The position numbers and the translations under genes were made by a program. This document shows, in pieces, positions 33,690 through 44,980 of a DNA stretch of 64,000 nucleotides. Position 1 is the stretch's first letter. Every line of letters starts with the position of its first letter. The DNA comes from Pegoplata infirma (Eukaryota > Arthropoda > Insecta > Diptera > Anthomyiidae), in NCBI GenBank assembly GCA_963921195.1, contig OY992536.1, forward strand, positions 181,544,995 through 181,608,994, read 5' to 3'. Under the pieces are notes generated by a model that was given only the letters and a program-made list of their open reading frames with translations, was not told the origin of the DNA and ran no database searches.

Positions 33690-33920
33690 AGGGAAAAATA
33701 TTTTGGAAACATTTTTGAAGTCTTTTTCTTATCACCAAATTTTTTTTTTGTCTCAAAATTAATTTCATTACCAATTTTTTACTAAAAATTTTCACAAATT
33801 TTTTTCTTTAACAATATTTTTTTTTTAAATAAAGTTTCTTGTACATAATCTTTTTAACATTATGGAGGATATAAATACATTCGGCAAGGCCGAATTAAAA
33901 TTTAACTTGTATATTTTCTA
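33690..33920 (-). repeat. Terminal fragment of mini-me-like R2
   Basis: T-rich block followed by ACATTATGGAGGATATAAAT, CATTCGGCAAGGCCGAATT and AACTTGTATAT, the reverse complement of the R2 start at 52452. Only this end is present. Confidence 0.55.
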
Positions 33921-34588
33921 AAATACTTCTGGAAATGTTGTAAATTTTCGTTTTTAGTATATTTGATTGTGTATTAAATTTTTTGTTTTAATTTTTTTAT
34001 ATTTTTTTATTTATTTTTAATTACACACCATCAAACAACAACACAGTCCAATGCGAATGATTTTAAACTGTCATTGCCTACCCCAATATAAAAAAAAATA
34101 AAAACGTATATCTATATAATGTACAAATGTTGGTTACTTGGTTGGTGTTCTTGAGGAGATCAAGACTACATTCAACTCACTTTATGTCATTTTACTGGAA
34201 ATTTTGTTGTTCATCGTTGCTGCTGTTACTACGGTTTTACTTTTTTTTTTTACTTTTATTTTTTTTTCAAAGGAAAGGTGTGTGCAAAGCAGCAACATTG
34301 TCAAATGGAATCACTTGACGCTTGGTTTATTTGTAAAATTTATTAATTTATTTGCTGTTGACAATGTTTACTTCATGATAAATTCATTTTGAGTAATTTA
34401 CAATTTGATTAAATTCATACAATTTATTAGTTTTATTTTTTCATTTTTTTTTATATGAAGTATTTTGCCATTAGCAGTAGTTTCTTTTGCATGTGTCTGT
34501 ATTTATTAAGTATGGTGTTAATTTGATTTGTGTGAGAACTTAATCTTTAAATTCAAATTAGAAAACGAAAATCCACCAAACAGATCAA
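33921..34588. other. Stretch without a recognisable gene
   Basis: Possibly single-copy. Two overlapping frames at 34127-34392 encode hydrophobic, low-complexity peptides (one has a run of aliphatic residues followed by poly-F), and neither has a recognised motif. A small membrane peptide cannot be excluded, but base composition explains it more simply. Confidence 0.4.
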
Positions 34589-34590
34589 TA

Positions 34591-34850
34591 CCCAGTTGGC
34601 AAAATAAAGTCACACCTGATATACTGCTGACTCTCCCTTTATAAAATTGCTGACATCTTCATACAATTTTTCAAAATGTCATAAATGACATGTCAGCAGT
34701 TGGTCAGCAGTATCGGTGGCCACTAACAATTCGTTTAAACAACCGCTGACTAACTGCTGACATGTCATTGATGACATTTTGAAAAATTGTATGAAGATGT
34801 CTGCAATTTTATGTCAGTATGTCAGGTGTGATTTTTTTTTGCCGACTGGG
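34591..34850. mobile_element. Palindromic MITE, CCCAGT ends
   Basis: 260 bp, inverted nearly end to end: CCCAGTTGGCAAAATAAAGT and CACACCTGA at the left pair with TCAGGTGTGA and GCCGACTGGG at the right. TA flanks both ends (34589-34590 and 34851-34852). The interior has ACATGTCAGCAGTTGGTCAG and its inverse. No coding capacity. Confidence 0.85.
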
Positions 34851-34866
34851 TAATATCAAAATCTTA

Positions 34867-35610
34867 AATCCCACAAAGTATCAGATTCTGAAACACATTT
34901 CTAAAAAAATGTCTCAGACTCTGAGACGTTTTTCTTATACAAAATGGTTTAAATTCAGAAACAGTTTTAACATTGAAAAAGTCTCAGATCCTGGAACATT
35001 TTTCCTAAAGAATGTCTCAGATTCTAAAACATCAGGTTCTGAGTCATTTTTCTATAGAAAAAGTGTCAGAATTTGAGATATATTTCAGATTCAGAGACAC
35101 TTTTCCTATAGACAAAGTCTCAAATTCTGAGAAATTTTGTCCGTAGAGAAAATTTAAAAAAAAAAGTTTCAGATTCTGAGATGTTTTTTCTATAGAAAAA
35201 GTATCATGTTTTAAAACGTTTTTTCTATAGAAAAAGTATCATATTCTGAGACATTTTTTCTATAGAAAAATTTCTTAAAATCTGAGAATTTTTCTTTAGG
35301 AAAAATGTAACAGAATCTGAGACTATTTCTGTAGGAAAAATGTTGCAGAATCTTAAATTTTTTCTTTAGAAAAAATGTCTCAGAATATGAGACTTTTTCT
35401 ATAGGAAAAATATCTCAGAATCAGAGACTTTTTTCATAAAAAAATGTTCTAGAATCTGAAACTTTTTCTATAGGAAAAATGTCTTAGAATCTGAGACTGT
35501 TTCTATAGGAACAATGTGTCAGAATCTGAGACTTGTTCTATACGAAAAATGTCTCAGAATCTGCGACTTTTGCGATAGAAAAAATGTCTCAGAATCTGTG
35601 ACAGTTTATA
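34867..35610. repeat. 35-bp palindromic minisatellite, main array
   Basis: About twenty units. Each unit is two palindromes: GTCTCAGAATCTGAGAC (odd-centred) and TTTTTCTATAGAAAAA. Units on the left (to about 35265) read with a T centre and TTTTCCTATAG; those on the right read with an A centre and CTATAGGAAAA, so the array itself is inverted head to head. It continues, after two fold-backs, at 38366-38433. Confidence 0.9.
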
Positions 35611-37355
35611 TATCGTTCATTCCATGAGTCATTTTAAAAAATCTGACCGAGGGTCTTCCGATTTTTGTTATATATTTCATACAGATACTCTATGGAGCCA
35701 ATTTCAAATTTCATCCATCAGATCGAAAATATTTAAAAAACTCGCTGTTTTATTCACGATTTTCGTTTTTAAAAAAGTCAAAAAAATACAAAATCTGTGT
35801 AACTTTGAGCAACTGTATTTTCTAAACTACTTATCGCATTTTAACAATCTATAGCGCATACGAATGGTATGCAAGTCTATTTTGATATCTAATAAAGTGA
35901 AAAAATATTGGTGGTTTAAAAGTGCATTTTATATGCAAATGCAGTTTTGAAGTGCATTTTGCGAAACTTTTACCCCTTTAAATTTTTTTTAATTGGCATA
36001 TTTGCAAAATTTATGATTTTTGCTATAAAAAAATCTTTTCATTACAATGGACCGAGAATGTGTGATATTTTTAATATTTTTTTTTTTAAAAATACTTCCT
36101 TAAGTTTCCCTTATAAAAAACTTTATATTTTAAATTATACCAAAATCATGTAAAAAGACATGTATTTAAACCGTTATATTTTCAAAAGTACTAACCGTAT
36201 CTCATTGTTTTTATGCACATTCGAAAGGTATTTTTGTCAATTTTTTGTATTTAATGACCGCAAATATGTCGATGTTAAAAAAATGCATTTTAAATGCAAA
36301 TGCAGTTTTGAAGTGCATTTTTCAAAACTTTTACCCCTTTGAATTTTTTTTTAATTATCATATTCGAAAAGTTTACAATTTTTACTACAAAATAATGTCC
36401 TGCTAATAATGGACCCACTGTTTGTGCTATTTTTAAAATTTCCTTAAAAAATTTTTAATATTTTAAATAAAACCAAAAAAATTTGAAATTGCATAATTTT
36501 TTAAAAAATTCTAAAAAATATCACACACAGTGGGTCCATTATTAGGAGGACATTATTTTGTAGTAAAAATTGTAAGCTTTTCGAATATGATAACTAAAAA
36601 AAAAGTCATAGGGGTAAAAGTTTCGAATAATGCACTTCAAAACTGCATTTGCATTTAAAATGCATTTTTGAAACATCGACATATTTGCGGTCATTAAATG
36701 CATAAAATAGACAAAAATACCTTTCTAATGTGCATAAAAACAATGAGATACGGTTAGTACTTTTGAAAATATATCGGTTTAAAAAAATGTCTTTTTACAT
36801 GATTTTGGTATAATTTAAAAAATAAAAAATTTTATAAGGGAAACTTAAGGAAGTATTTTAAAAAACAAAATATTAAAAATATCACACATTCTCGGTCCAA
36901 TGTAATGAAAACATTTTTTCATAGCATAAATTCTAAATTTTCCAAATATGCTAATTAAAAAAAAATAAAAATGGGTAAAAGTTTCGCAAAATGCACTTCA
37001 AAACTGCATTTGCATATAAAATGCACTTTTAAACCACCGATATTTTTTTAGTTTTTAAGATATCAAAATAGACTTACATACCATTCGTATGCGTTATGAA
37101 TTGCTAAAATGCGATATGTAGTTTAGAAAATACAGCTGCTCAAAGTTACACAGATTTTGCAATTTTTTTGACATTTTTTGAAACGAAAATCGTGAATAAA
37201 ATGGCGAGTTTTTCAAATTATTTCGATCTGATGGATGAAATTTGAAATTGGCTCCATAGAGTATCTGTATGAAAAAAAAAACAAAAATCGGAAGACCCTC
37301 GGTCAAAAAATGCCTAAAATTACCAAATGTCTGGTGGAATGGACGATATACGTAT
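35611..37355. repeat. 1.7-kb fold-back element inserted in the minisatellite
   Basis: The left arm starts ATATCGTTCATTCCATGAG and TGACCGAGGGTCTTCCGAT; the right arm ends ATCGGAAGACCCTCGGTCA and CTGGTGGAATGGACGATAT. The arms close around about 36480, where TGGACCCACTGTTTGTG pairs with CACACAGTGGGTCCA. Frames containing NLCNFEQLYFLNY occur in both arms in opposite orientation as a consequence of the inversion, so they are not independent evidence for a gene. Arms are about 860 bp. Confidence 0.88.
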
Positions 37356-37380
37356 GTATATTTCTTAGAAACTGAAACTT

Positions 37381-38365
37381 TATATCGTCGAACTATATTC
37401 AATAAATGCCAACTCGAAAAAGCTTACTGTTCAGGAGAGCTAAAAAACTAGTTATTTCGCATATTATTGTAAAAATTAACAATGTACCTTCCATAAGATG
37501 GCTTAAATATTCTAAATAATTTTTACCGATGCCAAAAATTTTATATTTTGCACTTGTTTGCGTATTTTTGAGAGATGGCATTTATTACTATATCAAAAAA
37601 CAAATATTTTTTTGGAGTTGGCATATTTTGTCGGAAAATAAAAAAACATTTTTTTTTTTGAAAAATTTTTATAAATTTTTTTTTTTGGTTTTTGTTATCC
37701 TTAGTGCAATAATTGCAAAAACTGAGAAAAAAATTAAAAATCTTTGCATTTTTTTAAAAGTTACTAGCTCTGAAATCCTTTTAATCTCAGGGTGGTCAAC
37801 TTTGGCACTCTGTAACTCACGCTGTATTGTAAAAGGGTCACTTTAAACTAGCTACTTTGAAAGCTTATATCATTGACTTTATTTGCCCCACTCATAATGT
37901 TTCAATCTGATAAATAGTTTGAAAGTTACATCATATAAGCAATTTTTCTTTTTGCAAACACTATTTACCTATGTAAATAGGTAAATAGTGCTATTTATAT
38001 ATAGCCTATGTAAATAGGCTATTTATCAATATGGTAATATCTCGAAAACTAGCCATTAGATATCAAAAACTTTACCAGATTCGTGGTCAGCATGGCAAAT
38101 GCAATAAGATATGTGGTCTATTTTTTTTTTAAAAAATTTTTGAAAAATTTTTGGAAATTTACAATGGGAGTTGGCATTTATTTTCACCAAAAAAATATGT
38201 ACTTTGAGTTAGCAGAATAACAAAAATTGATGTAAAACAACAACAAATTATTTTTTTGCTCTGAAATTTTTATCACAGATGGGTATTGCATAGGGGAACT
38301 ATTTGCCATCGGAAACTCATTTCGGTCAAATTTGAGTTGGCATATTTTGAATATAGGTTCACGAT
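37381..38365. repeat. Fold-back element next to the 35.6-kb one
   Basis: TTATATCGTCGAACTATATTC and AAATGCCAACTC at the left are mirrored by GAGTTGGCATATTTTGAATA and GGTTCACGATATA at the right. Short inner hairpins occur: CACTATTTACCTA pairs across TGTAAA at 37959-37990, and TAGCCTA pairs across another TGTAAA at 38002-38021. Remnant minisatellite sequence lies on both sides. Arms are less well preserved than those of its neighbour. Confidence 0.7.
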
Positions 38366-38433
38366 ATATAGAAAAAATGTCTCAGAATCTGAAACTTTTT
38401 CTATTGGAAAAATGTCTCAGAATCTGCGACTTT
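38366..38433. repeat. 35-bp minisatellite, continuation
   Basis: Two units (AATGTCTCAGAATCTGAAAC, AATGTCTCAGAATCTGCGAC) in the orientation of the right half of the main array. Confidence 0.85.
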
Positions 38434-38937
38434 TTGGATATGAGCGAAAAAAAAAACACGTCTACCGTAAACTTCTGAATAGGTTGTATGGATAGCCCTA
38501 TATGGAACATAGAAAATTGCGTTTTTGGTTGAACAAACATCTAAACTTAAAAAAAAAAATTTAAAAAAAGGAAAAAAAGTGGGCGGATTTTTGATAAATT
38601 GACATTTTTAAAAAATGAAAAATTTCAGAACGGGTTCTGAAAATTTTCAAAAAAAAAAAAAATTATCGATAGCCCATACAAAACTATATAAGAATGTAAA
38701 TTTTTAAAATTGTGGTGCATTCCGTTTTAATGTGATAAATATTTAATTAAGGCAACTCGCCAAAAATTTGACCATTTTTCCAATATTTGACCACGCCTCC
38801 TAAGCCCAGTTTTTGAAAAATTGAAAAATCAAAAACGCAATTTTTTAAGTTCCATATAGGGCTATCCATACAAGCTATTCAGAAGTTTACGGTACACGTG
38901 TTTTTTCGCTTTACATTTGGTGTGAAATGCCTTATAT
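38434..38937. mobile_element. Fold-back family X, copy 2
   Basis: Left end CGAAAAAAAAAACACGTCTA then CTTCTGAATAGGTTG; right end GTGTTTTTTCGCTTTACA then TTTGGTGTGAAATGCC. Shares CAGAACGGGTTCTG and GACCACGCCTCCTAAGCCC with the other copies. Most of the left arm is missing. Confidence 0.8.
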
Positions 38938-38993
38938 ACAACCGGTATGAGTTTCGCACAATCGTCTCCGTACCTATGTAATTACTGAATATC

Positions 38994-39395
38994 CAAATTA
39001 TAAAAAATAATGCACTGTGTAACATTGCGTATGATTGTTATTTAAAGGCAATTACAAAATTAAGTATACGCCTCTTATACAGTTTTCATGCAATTATTAT
39101 TATAATTATAATAACAGATCACCAACTTCAAATGCGTGTAAAAAAAATCTAGCAAAAAAAAAGCTTGAGGACTTTGTTATGGAATATGTCAACTTTAATT
39201 TACTTTTGGTTTCATCCTTTTCCGATTCTGGTTGTTGCACTGCGTAATAGTTATCAAAGTAATAATGCGTTTAAGAAAAAATCTCAGTACAAGCCCCAAA
39301 TTGTTTTAGAAAATGTCAACTTTCATTTGCTTTTGGTTTCATCCCATTCCTATTTTCGTTGCTGCACTGTGTTATCGATGTATCAATTACAACCA
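38994..39395 (+). repeat. Repeat family Y, copy at 39 kb
   Basis: Shares TGCGTATGATTGTTATTTAA, AACTTCAAATGCGTGTAAAA and TTGTTATGGAATATGTCAAC with the insertion at 61082-61686, in the opposite orientation. The module ending TTGGTTTCATCC and a CACTG(C/T)GT(A/T)AT end occurs twice (near 39245 and 39375). Frames containing FHLLLVSSHSDF are repeat-borne. Confidence 0.65.
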
Positions 39396-39400
39396 AACTT

Positions 39401-39610
39401 TCTATAGAAAATTCTATAGTTGTCAATATATCGATAAAGACAACATTTTCTATATAAAATTCCACAGTTATCGATAACGACAAAATTTTCTATGTAAACT
39501 TCCACAGTTATTGATAACGACAAAATTTTCTATAGAAAATTCTATAGTTATCGATAACAAAAAAAATTTCTATAGAAAATTCTATAGTAATCGATATTTT
39601 GATAAAAACA
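39401..39610. repeat. 40-bp tandem array with TATCGATA
   Basis: About five units of 40 bp of the form CACAGTTATCGATAACGACA plus AAATTTTCTATAGAAAATTC. TATCGATA is intact in at least three units (near 39437, 39472 and 39549) and mutated in one. TTTTCTATAGAAAA also appears in the 35-bp minisatellite. Confidence 0.8.
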
Positions 39611-40810
39611 TTAGCGAAAAAAGTATAAGGAGAATGACATTCATTGCGAAGGAGAAGGTATTCCCAGTAACCTTCAGACAAAACGCCACTGAAACTTTTT
39701 TTTATCATGTTGTTCGGCACAGTCGAGTGTAAGACTCTTACTCTTTTTTTTATTTTGATCTTTTATCTAATTCTAAGACATTCAAGCGGGGATCAACTGT
39801 CCGTCCCTTTGTTGTCCGATTGTCTGTTCCTCTGTTTTCTGACTGTTCCACCCTCTTATGAAAATAATATAAAGAAAGACTATCCCAACAAATATCAAAT
39901 TGTGAAATTAATTTTTTTATTTTTTTATTTTTGTGCTGTTTAACATCTTTCTTCATTCAACTGAATTCGTTTATTCGCATTTATTTAACATTTATTAACA
40001 CAAACAAAAAATTCTGTGTATTTGAACAACAAATAAATATACAAAAAAATACTTTGTGTACACAAAAAAAATAAAATAATCATTGAATTTTAAATATTTT
40101 TTTGTTCGCCTTAAAAAATAAGGCCTTGACTTCAACAATCACCCATCAACAGAGTAAATTGTTGCTGCAGCAGTGGAAAACAGCAGAAAGGCAGTCAGCA
40201 GCAGCATCTTCTTTTGCAATAGCAACTACAATAGCATCATCTTTTGTATATAGTGTAGTAGAGTACAGTCCAAAAATAAAAATTCATTATAAAATCATTT
40301 AAATTCTCGTTATTGCAATTTGTTTTTTTTTTTTATTGAAAGTTTATTACACTTGTTTTGTGGTGTTTTCAATATTTTTTTTTCAGATTTTTTTTAATTT
40401 GTTTTCCATTGCCTTGTAGCATTTACACACTTTCTTTCAGTTTGATGTTGCAAGGACAGAGGGAAGGATAGACATAATTGACTGATAGTATGCAGAAACT
40501 TCCAAAACCAATAAAGAACAGACAAAAGAATTATTTATTTCCATTTTCTATATACATATAATTGTTTATTAAATAATGTATAAAGTATTATTTGATATTT
40601 TGTAAACAAAAAAATTATTGAAATTTAACGATCTTACAATTAATTAGTGAAATTTTGGATGGAAAGATACACAGCGAGAAATACAAATATGTAGCAGTCT
40701 TTTTAGGGCCTGAATAACATTATTTCGATTTTAGAGAAAAATGCAATTGAAACTAGGTTTTTGAGAAAATTGAGGAAAATTGATAAAAAAAAATCGCCAT
40801 TTCGGGAATT
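39611..40810. other. Stretch without a recognisable gene
   Basis: Mixed sequence that may include single-copy DNA. 40130-40250 has a run of CAGCAG-like triplets (a 66-codon frame with S, A and T runs). No splice pattern, domain or repeat boundary was recognised. Overlapping frames on both strands at 39508-39956 cancel each other as evidence. Confidence 0.4.
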
Positions 40811-41034
40811 TTTCTGTCTCAGAATCTGAGACTTTTTCTATAGGAAAAATGTCTCAGAATCTAAGACTTTTTCTATAGGAAAAATGTCTCAGAATCTGAG
40901 ATTTTTCTATAGGAAAAATGTTTCAGAATGTGAAACTTTTTCTATAGGAAAAATGTCTCAGAATCTGAGACTTTTTCTATAGGAAAATTGTCTCAGAATC
41001 TGAGACGTTTTCTATAGAAAAAATGTCTCAGAAT
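40811..41034. repeat. 35-bp palindromic minisatellite, clean array
   Basis: Six to seven units, nearly identical: TGTCTCAGAATCTGAGAC plus TTTTTCTATAGGAAAAA. This is the most homogeneous of the four arrays and all units point the same way. It ends within a unit at the R5 fragment. Confidence 0.9.
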
Positions 41035-41035
41035 C

Positions 41036-41248
41036 AGTCGAGGACCCCATTAAAAAATCAAATTAGCAGTACATTTCGTAAGTGAGTGCAAAAATAAGTG
41101 CAAACACGTGTTTTTACATTTTGGAGAGTATAAAATATTCGGCACCAAAGAATATAACTCTCTCACTTGTTTTATGTATATTTGATAAACAAAGCTTAGA
41201 CTTGGTCAAAAGTAGTTTGATTTTTTTAACGAAAAACAAAATTATGTT
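41036..41248 (+). repeat. R5 right part, second copy
   Basis: GTCGAGGACCCCATTAAAAA, TTTCGTAAGTGAGTGCAAAA, TATAACTCTCTCACTTGTTT and then AAGCTTAGACTTGGTC, as at 32575-32815. R1 copy e is inserted directly behind it. Confidence 0.7.
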
Positions 41249-42270
41249 AAAACAAGTAGAAAAGTTAAATTCGACTTTGCCGAATCTATGAATACCTTCC
41301 ACAATGCATTTTTTTAAGGGTAGTACATTTTTAAACGTGAAAAAATTAACAATTTTGATTAGAAATATTTTATTTTGAGTAAAAAAATCTTTTTGTCATT
41401 TAAAAAAAAAAAAAAAAATTACTAATTTTTTTTTTGAGTGTAAAATTTTTTTCGAGTGTAATGTTTTTTTTACTGTAAAAATATTTCTGAGTGAATGCAC
41501 GTAAGTATGTACACAAAATATTGACATTTTTGTAAAAAAAAAACCAAATTTTTTTTTGTATAAATTTTTTTTGAGTGTAAAATTTTTTTGAGTTTAAATT
41601 TTTTTTGAGTGTAAAATTTTTTTGAGTGTAAAATTTTTTTTCGCGTGTAATATTTAAGTTACCAATGCTTTTGAAACTAAACAAGTTTAAAAAGCATTGC
41701 TTTAAAACGAAACAATTTTGAAAAGCATTGTTAAGTTACCACCAATGCTTTTAAAACTTGTTTAAACACGTGGCATTTAAGATGAAACTAATCTGAAATT
41801 CAGGGTTTTGCTTATAACTTTTGAACCACTTGACCGATTGAGCTAAAATTTAACAACAAACAGACCTAGGGAACGATAAAGATACATGTCAAGCTTCAGC
41901 AGTCTCATTATTGTCTTTCGAAAGTTATCGTGTTTTTTATATCGTAAATTCGCGAAACGCACTTGTCGAAACTTACTCTTTTGCTCATAACTTTTGAACG
42001 ACTGGACCGATTTGGCTGGATCGCAGTACGAACCTGACCAGATAAATGACCAACATATATGCAAAACTTCAGTAGCCTCTGTAAAGTCTTTCAAAAGTAA
42101 GCGTGTTTTCTACGGACAGACAGACGGACGGACATCGCTAGATCGACTTAAAATCGATCGAGGATCATGAATATATATAATTTATGGGGTCCTAGACCAA
42201 TATTTCGATGTGCTACAAACGGAATGACAAACTTATATATACCCTCTATCACTAGAGTGGAGGGTATAAA
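41249..42270 (+). mobile_element. Mini-me-like element R1, full copy e
   Basis: About 1.0 kb from AAAACAAGTAGAAAAGTTAA to ATCACTAGAGTGGAGGGTAT. Contains the T-rich centre with several TTTTTTTGAGTGTAAAA words, two modules with CTTTTGAACxACT(T/G)GACCGAT, CTTTCAAAAGTAAGCGTGTT, GACAGACAGACGGACGGACA, and the core ATATATAATTTATGGGGTCC. Inverted termini ACCxTCCACAATGC and AGAGTGGAGGGT. No transposase; probably a non-autonomous element. Confidence 0.82.
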
Positions 42271-42582
42271 AAAATTTTGGAACTTCAATCAATTTCAATT
42301 TGGTTTTCTTTTCTTAAAAGTTATTTTTTAAATAAATATCTTAAACCCAAAACACAAAAAAAAAACAACTAATACCTACTTTGCACTATCACACTTTTCC
42401 ATTATACATATCGAAATTAACCAACTTCTAAAAGATTTTTGTATTCCTTTTTGATTGGAACCTGGTCGTATCTAATAAGTGAACAATTTCTTTCAAATTT
42501 TTTTTATAAAATCTTTCCCTAACATGGTGAAATTACGCTTGTATAAAGGAAAAGTATAATAGTGTAAAGTGGGCATAAGAAA
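42271..42582. other. AT-rich spacer
   Basis: No reading frame, TIR or repeat structure was recognised between R1 copy e and the R3 repeat. Confidence 0.45.
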
Positions 42583-43404
42583 GTTATAGTCGGTCAAGAC
42601 CGACCATATGATACTCTACACCGGTGTTTTCCGGAAAATGGGTCCCACATAGACCGATTCCAAACATAGACCGATTGGATCTATCTTTTGTAAGATCTTT
42701 ATTTAGTGTAGAAAACGCACACAGATCAAATTTTAGTCGAATTGGTTTACTTTTTTTTTTGCCAATAGACCGATTTAACTGAATAACGGTCGAAATTTTT
42801 TTACGGGGGACTAGGTCCAAAAATGGTCCAATTATATTCCGACTTGATAAGATTACTAAAGTACACGTTTAACAACAAAAAATAAAATTTTTTATCAAAT
42901 ATTTCTATTTTTATAAAATTTGAGGGATTATGTGAATATCGTGAGGGTGGTTTGTATAAGGACTACCAGAAGGACTGACCCGATTCCTTTAAAATTTGAA
43001 ATGACGATTCGTGCATACAAAATAAGATTATCTGTTAAATTTCAAAGTGATCTCTAATATAATATGGTTGTTAGAGTCATGTAAGCCAAATCCAAAGGGG
43101 GAGTTTGTACGGGGGTTTGGTCTTAGCATGGACCGATTTTCTCAAATTTCAATAGGCTTCGTCCTTGGGCCAAAAGATACTTAAGTTTCAAATTTCAAGT
43201 CAATTTATTGAAAATTGCGACCTGTATCGTGCTTAAACCGATAGATGGACAGATGGATGGACGTACATCGCTAAATCGACTCTAAAAGTAATTCTGAGTC
43301 GATCGGTATACTTGAAGGTAGGTCTAGGGCCATTATTTCGGGTAGGTACAATCATCAGCACAAACTCTTTATACCCTGTACCACAGAGTGGTGTAGGGTA
43401 TTAA
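42583..43404 (+). repeat. Dispersed repeat R3, fuller copy
   Basis: From GTCAAGACCGACCATATGAT and ACTCTACACC to CCACAGAGTGGTGTAGGGTA, giving short inverted termini (TACTCTACACC against GGTGTAGGGTA). The interior has GACCGATTGGATCTATCTTT, GATAGATGGACAGATGGATG and GACTCTAAAAGTAATTCTGA. The layout (GGACAGA run, a GAGTCGAT block, a terminal TATACCCTGTACCACAG) parallels R1 without sharing its sequence. Such repeats are common in calyptrate flies as far as I recall. Confidence 0.7.
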
Positions 43405-43896
43405 TATAACACCGAAATTTTTTTTTTTCGGAATTATTTATAGTTTCTAAACCATTTATAATGAACTTATTTATACCCCAGTTTTAGGAAAACATCTAGG
43501 TTTTATAGGTATATAGCAAACTTTCGTGTATGTGGTGAATTTATAAATTTAACAACCACATTTAAAATCAAAAATAAATTTACTTACAGTGTATCACAAA
43601 AGTATTTTGCCTATGCAAATTAAAATGAAATTAAATAAATAAACGCTACAAAAAAATATTTATTTTTAAAAATATATATATGTTTTATTGAATATTAAAT
43701 AAAGGAAGATTAAACTTTAATTCTGTATTTTTAAACACTTCATTTTAATTTTTTATGCATGAGATTTTTAAGAAAATGTCAAATTGTCTCTCATTTTCAG
43801 CTCACAAAAGTATTTTGCTTTTTTAATTTTACTATATAATTTTTTTAATTTATTAAAAAAAATTAACAATTTTAATATTTTGAATGGTATTTATTG

Positions 43897-44520
43897 TTAG
43901 CCAGAACTGATTCCAGACGTCTGGGCATTAATTCCACTAAATTCTAAAATTTTTGGAGAGGTATTTGGTACCATTCTTCTTCCAATGCTTGTTTTAAAGT
44001 AGTTTTTATTGAAATGTTGTGCTACAGGATTTTTTTCGTCCAAATGAGCCCAAAGATTTTTGATAGGATTCATGTCGGGACTTTGGGGTGGTGTTGCCAG
44101 ATGTTTAATGTTATATAAAAACCACTTTTTAACGCCAAAAGCTGTGTGTTTTGGCTCATTATCACGTTGGAAGTAGAACCCATTTTGCGATAGCCCCATT
44201 TGTTCAGCACTGGCATGTTAGTTTTTCCTCAAAAAGGACAAATCTCTACATGACTATCCATAGTTTCATCAATAAACACCAACTGGCCCATTTCAATGCC
44301 GACATAAAGTCCTCCACCATCAGAGAACCACTACCATATTTTACCGTTGATTTTATATTTTTTATATTTAACGATTCATTTAGCTTTCGAAAGACCATAC
44401 GTCGGTCATCACACCCAAAAATGTTGAATTTGGTTTCGTCCCTGCACATTTGAGCTTTCCAAAACTTTATTGGGTCAGATGGACGACTTATGGTCTGGCG
44501 AAAGCCAAATAAATCCTTAA
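43897..44520 (-). pseudogene. Tc1-like transposase fragment, left half
   Basis: On the reverse strand, translation from about 44520 downward gives FGFRQTISRPSDP, DETKFNIFGCDDRR (first catalytic D region), a VKYGSGSLMV stretch and MSALKWAS. After a frame change, 44199-43897 gives GFYFQRDNEPKHTAF (second D) and PQSPDMNPIKNLW, where the usual E of the IENLW block is K. The paired-like DNA-binding N-terminus is missing. In active elements this enzyme excises and reinserts the transposon at TA sites using the DDE triad. The lost acid, the frameshift and the missing N-terminus make this copy dead. Family assignment rests on the DNEPKH and SPDxNP motifs and is secure at the Tc1 level only. Confidence 0.85.
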
Positions 44521-44980
44521 ATATAAGATTAACTGTAAAACATGATGGTGGTTCTCTGGTGGTGTAGGGCTGTATGTCGGCCTTGAAATGGGCCAGTTGG
44601 TGTTTATTGATGAAAATATGGATAGCCATGTAGAGATTTATCCTTTTTGAGGAAAAATTAACATGCCAGTGCAGAACAAATGGGTCTATCGCGAAATGGG
44701 TTTTACTTCCAACGTGATAATGAGCCAAAACACACAGCTTTTGATGTTAAAAAGTGTTTTTTATACATCACCAGACATCTGGCAGCACCACCACAAAGTC
44801 CCGACATTAATCCTTTCGATAATCTTTGGCTCTTTTGGACAAAAAAATCATGTAACACAACATTTCAATAAAAACCACTTTAAAACAAGCATCGGAAGCA
44901 GAATGGTACAAAATACTTATTCAAAAATATTTGAATTTAGTGGAATCAATGCCCAGACGTCTAGAATTAGTTCTGGCTAA
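44519..44980 (+). pseudogene. Tc1-like transposase fragment, right half
   Basis: The forward strand gives TVKHDGGSLVV, a stop, then GCMSALKWAS, with GQLVFIDENMDSHVEIYPF in another frame, then GFYFQRDNEPKHTAF and PQSPDINPFDNLW in the frame of 44680-44871. The rest of the C-terminus (MVQNTYSKIFEFSGINA) is in the frame of 44663-44980. At least two frameshifts and one stop are present. It parallels the left half but starts about 60 codons later in the protein. The third acidic position reads D where the left half has K, so the two halves decayed separately. Confidence 0.85.

Noticed and set aside
34127..34392. Hydrophobic frames that might be a small membrane protein
   Set aside because: Two overlapping frames are equally open, contain poly-F from a T run, and show no motif or conserved partner in the window.
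34867..35610. CRISPR-like array of regular repeats and spacers
   Set aside because: Units are contiguous 35-bp palindromes without unique spacers, and the genome is eukaryotic.
35624..37402. Frames with NLCNFEQLYFLNY in two places, seeming conservation
   Set aside because: They are the two arms of one inverted repeat, so the match is not independent evidence.
40102..40302. S/A/T-rich frame over CAGCAG triplets
   Set aside because: Triplet-repeat composition explains the openness; no motif or neighbouring exon signal was seen.
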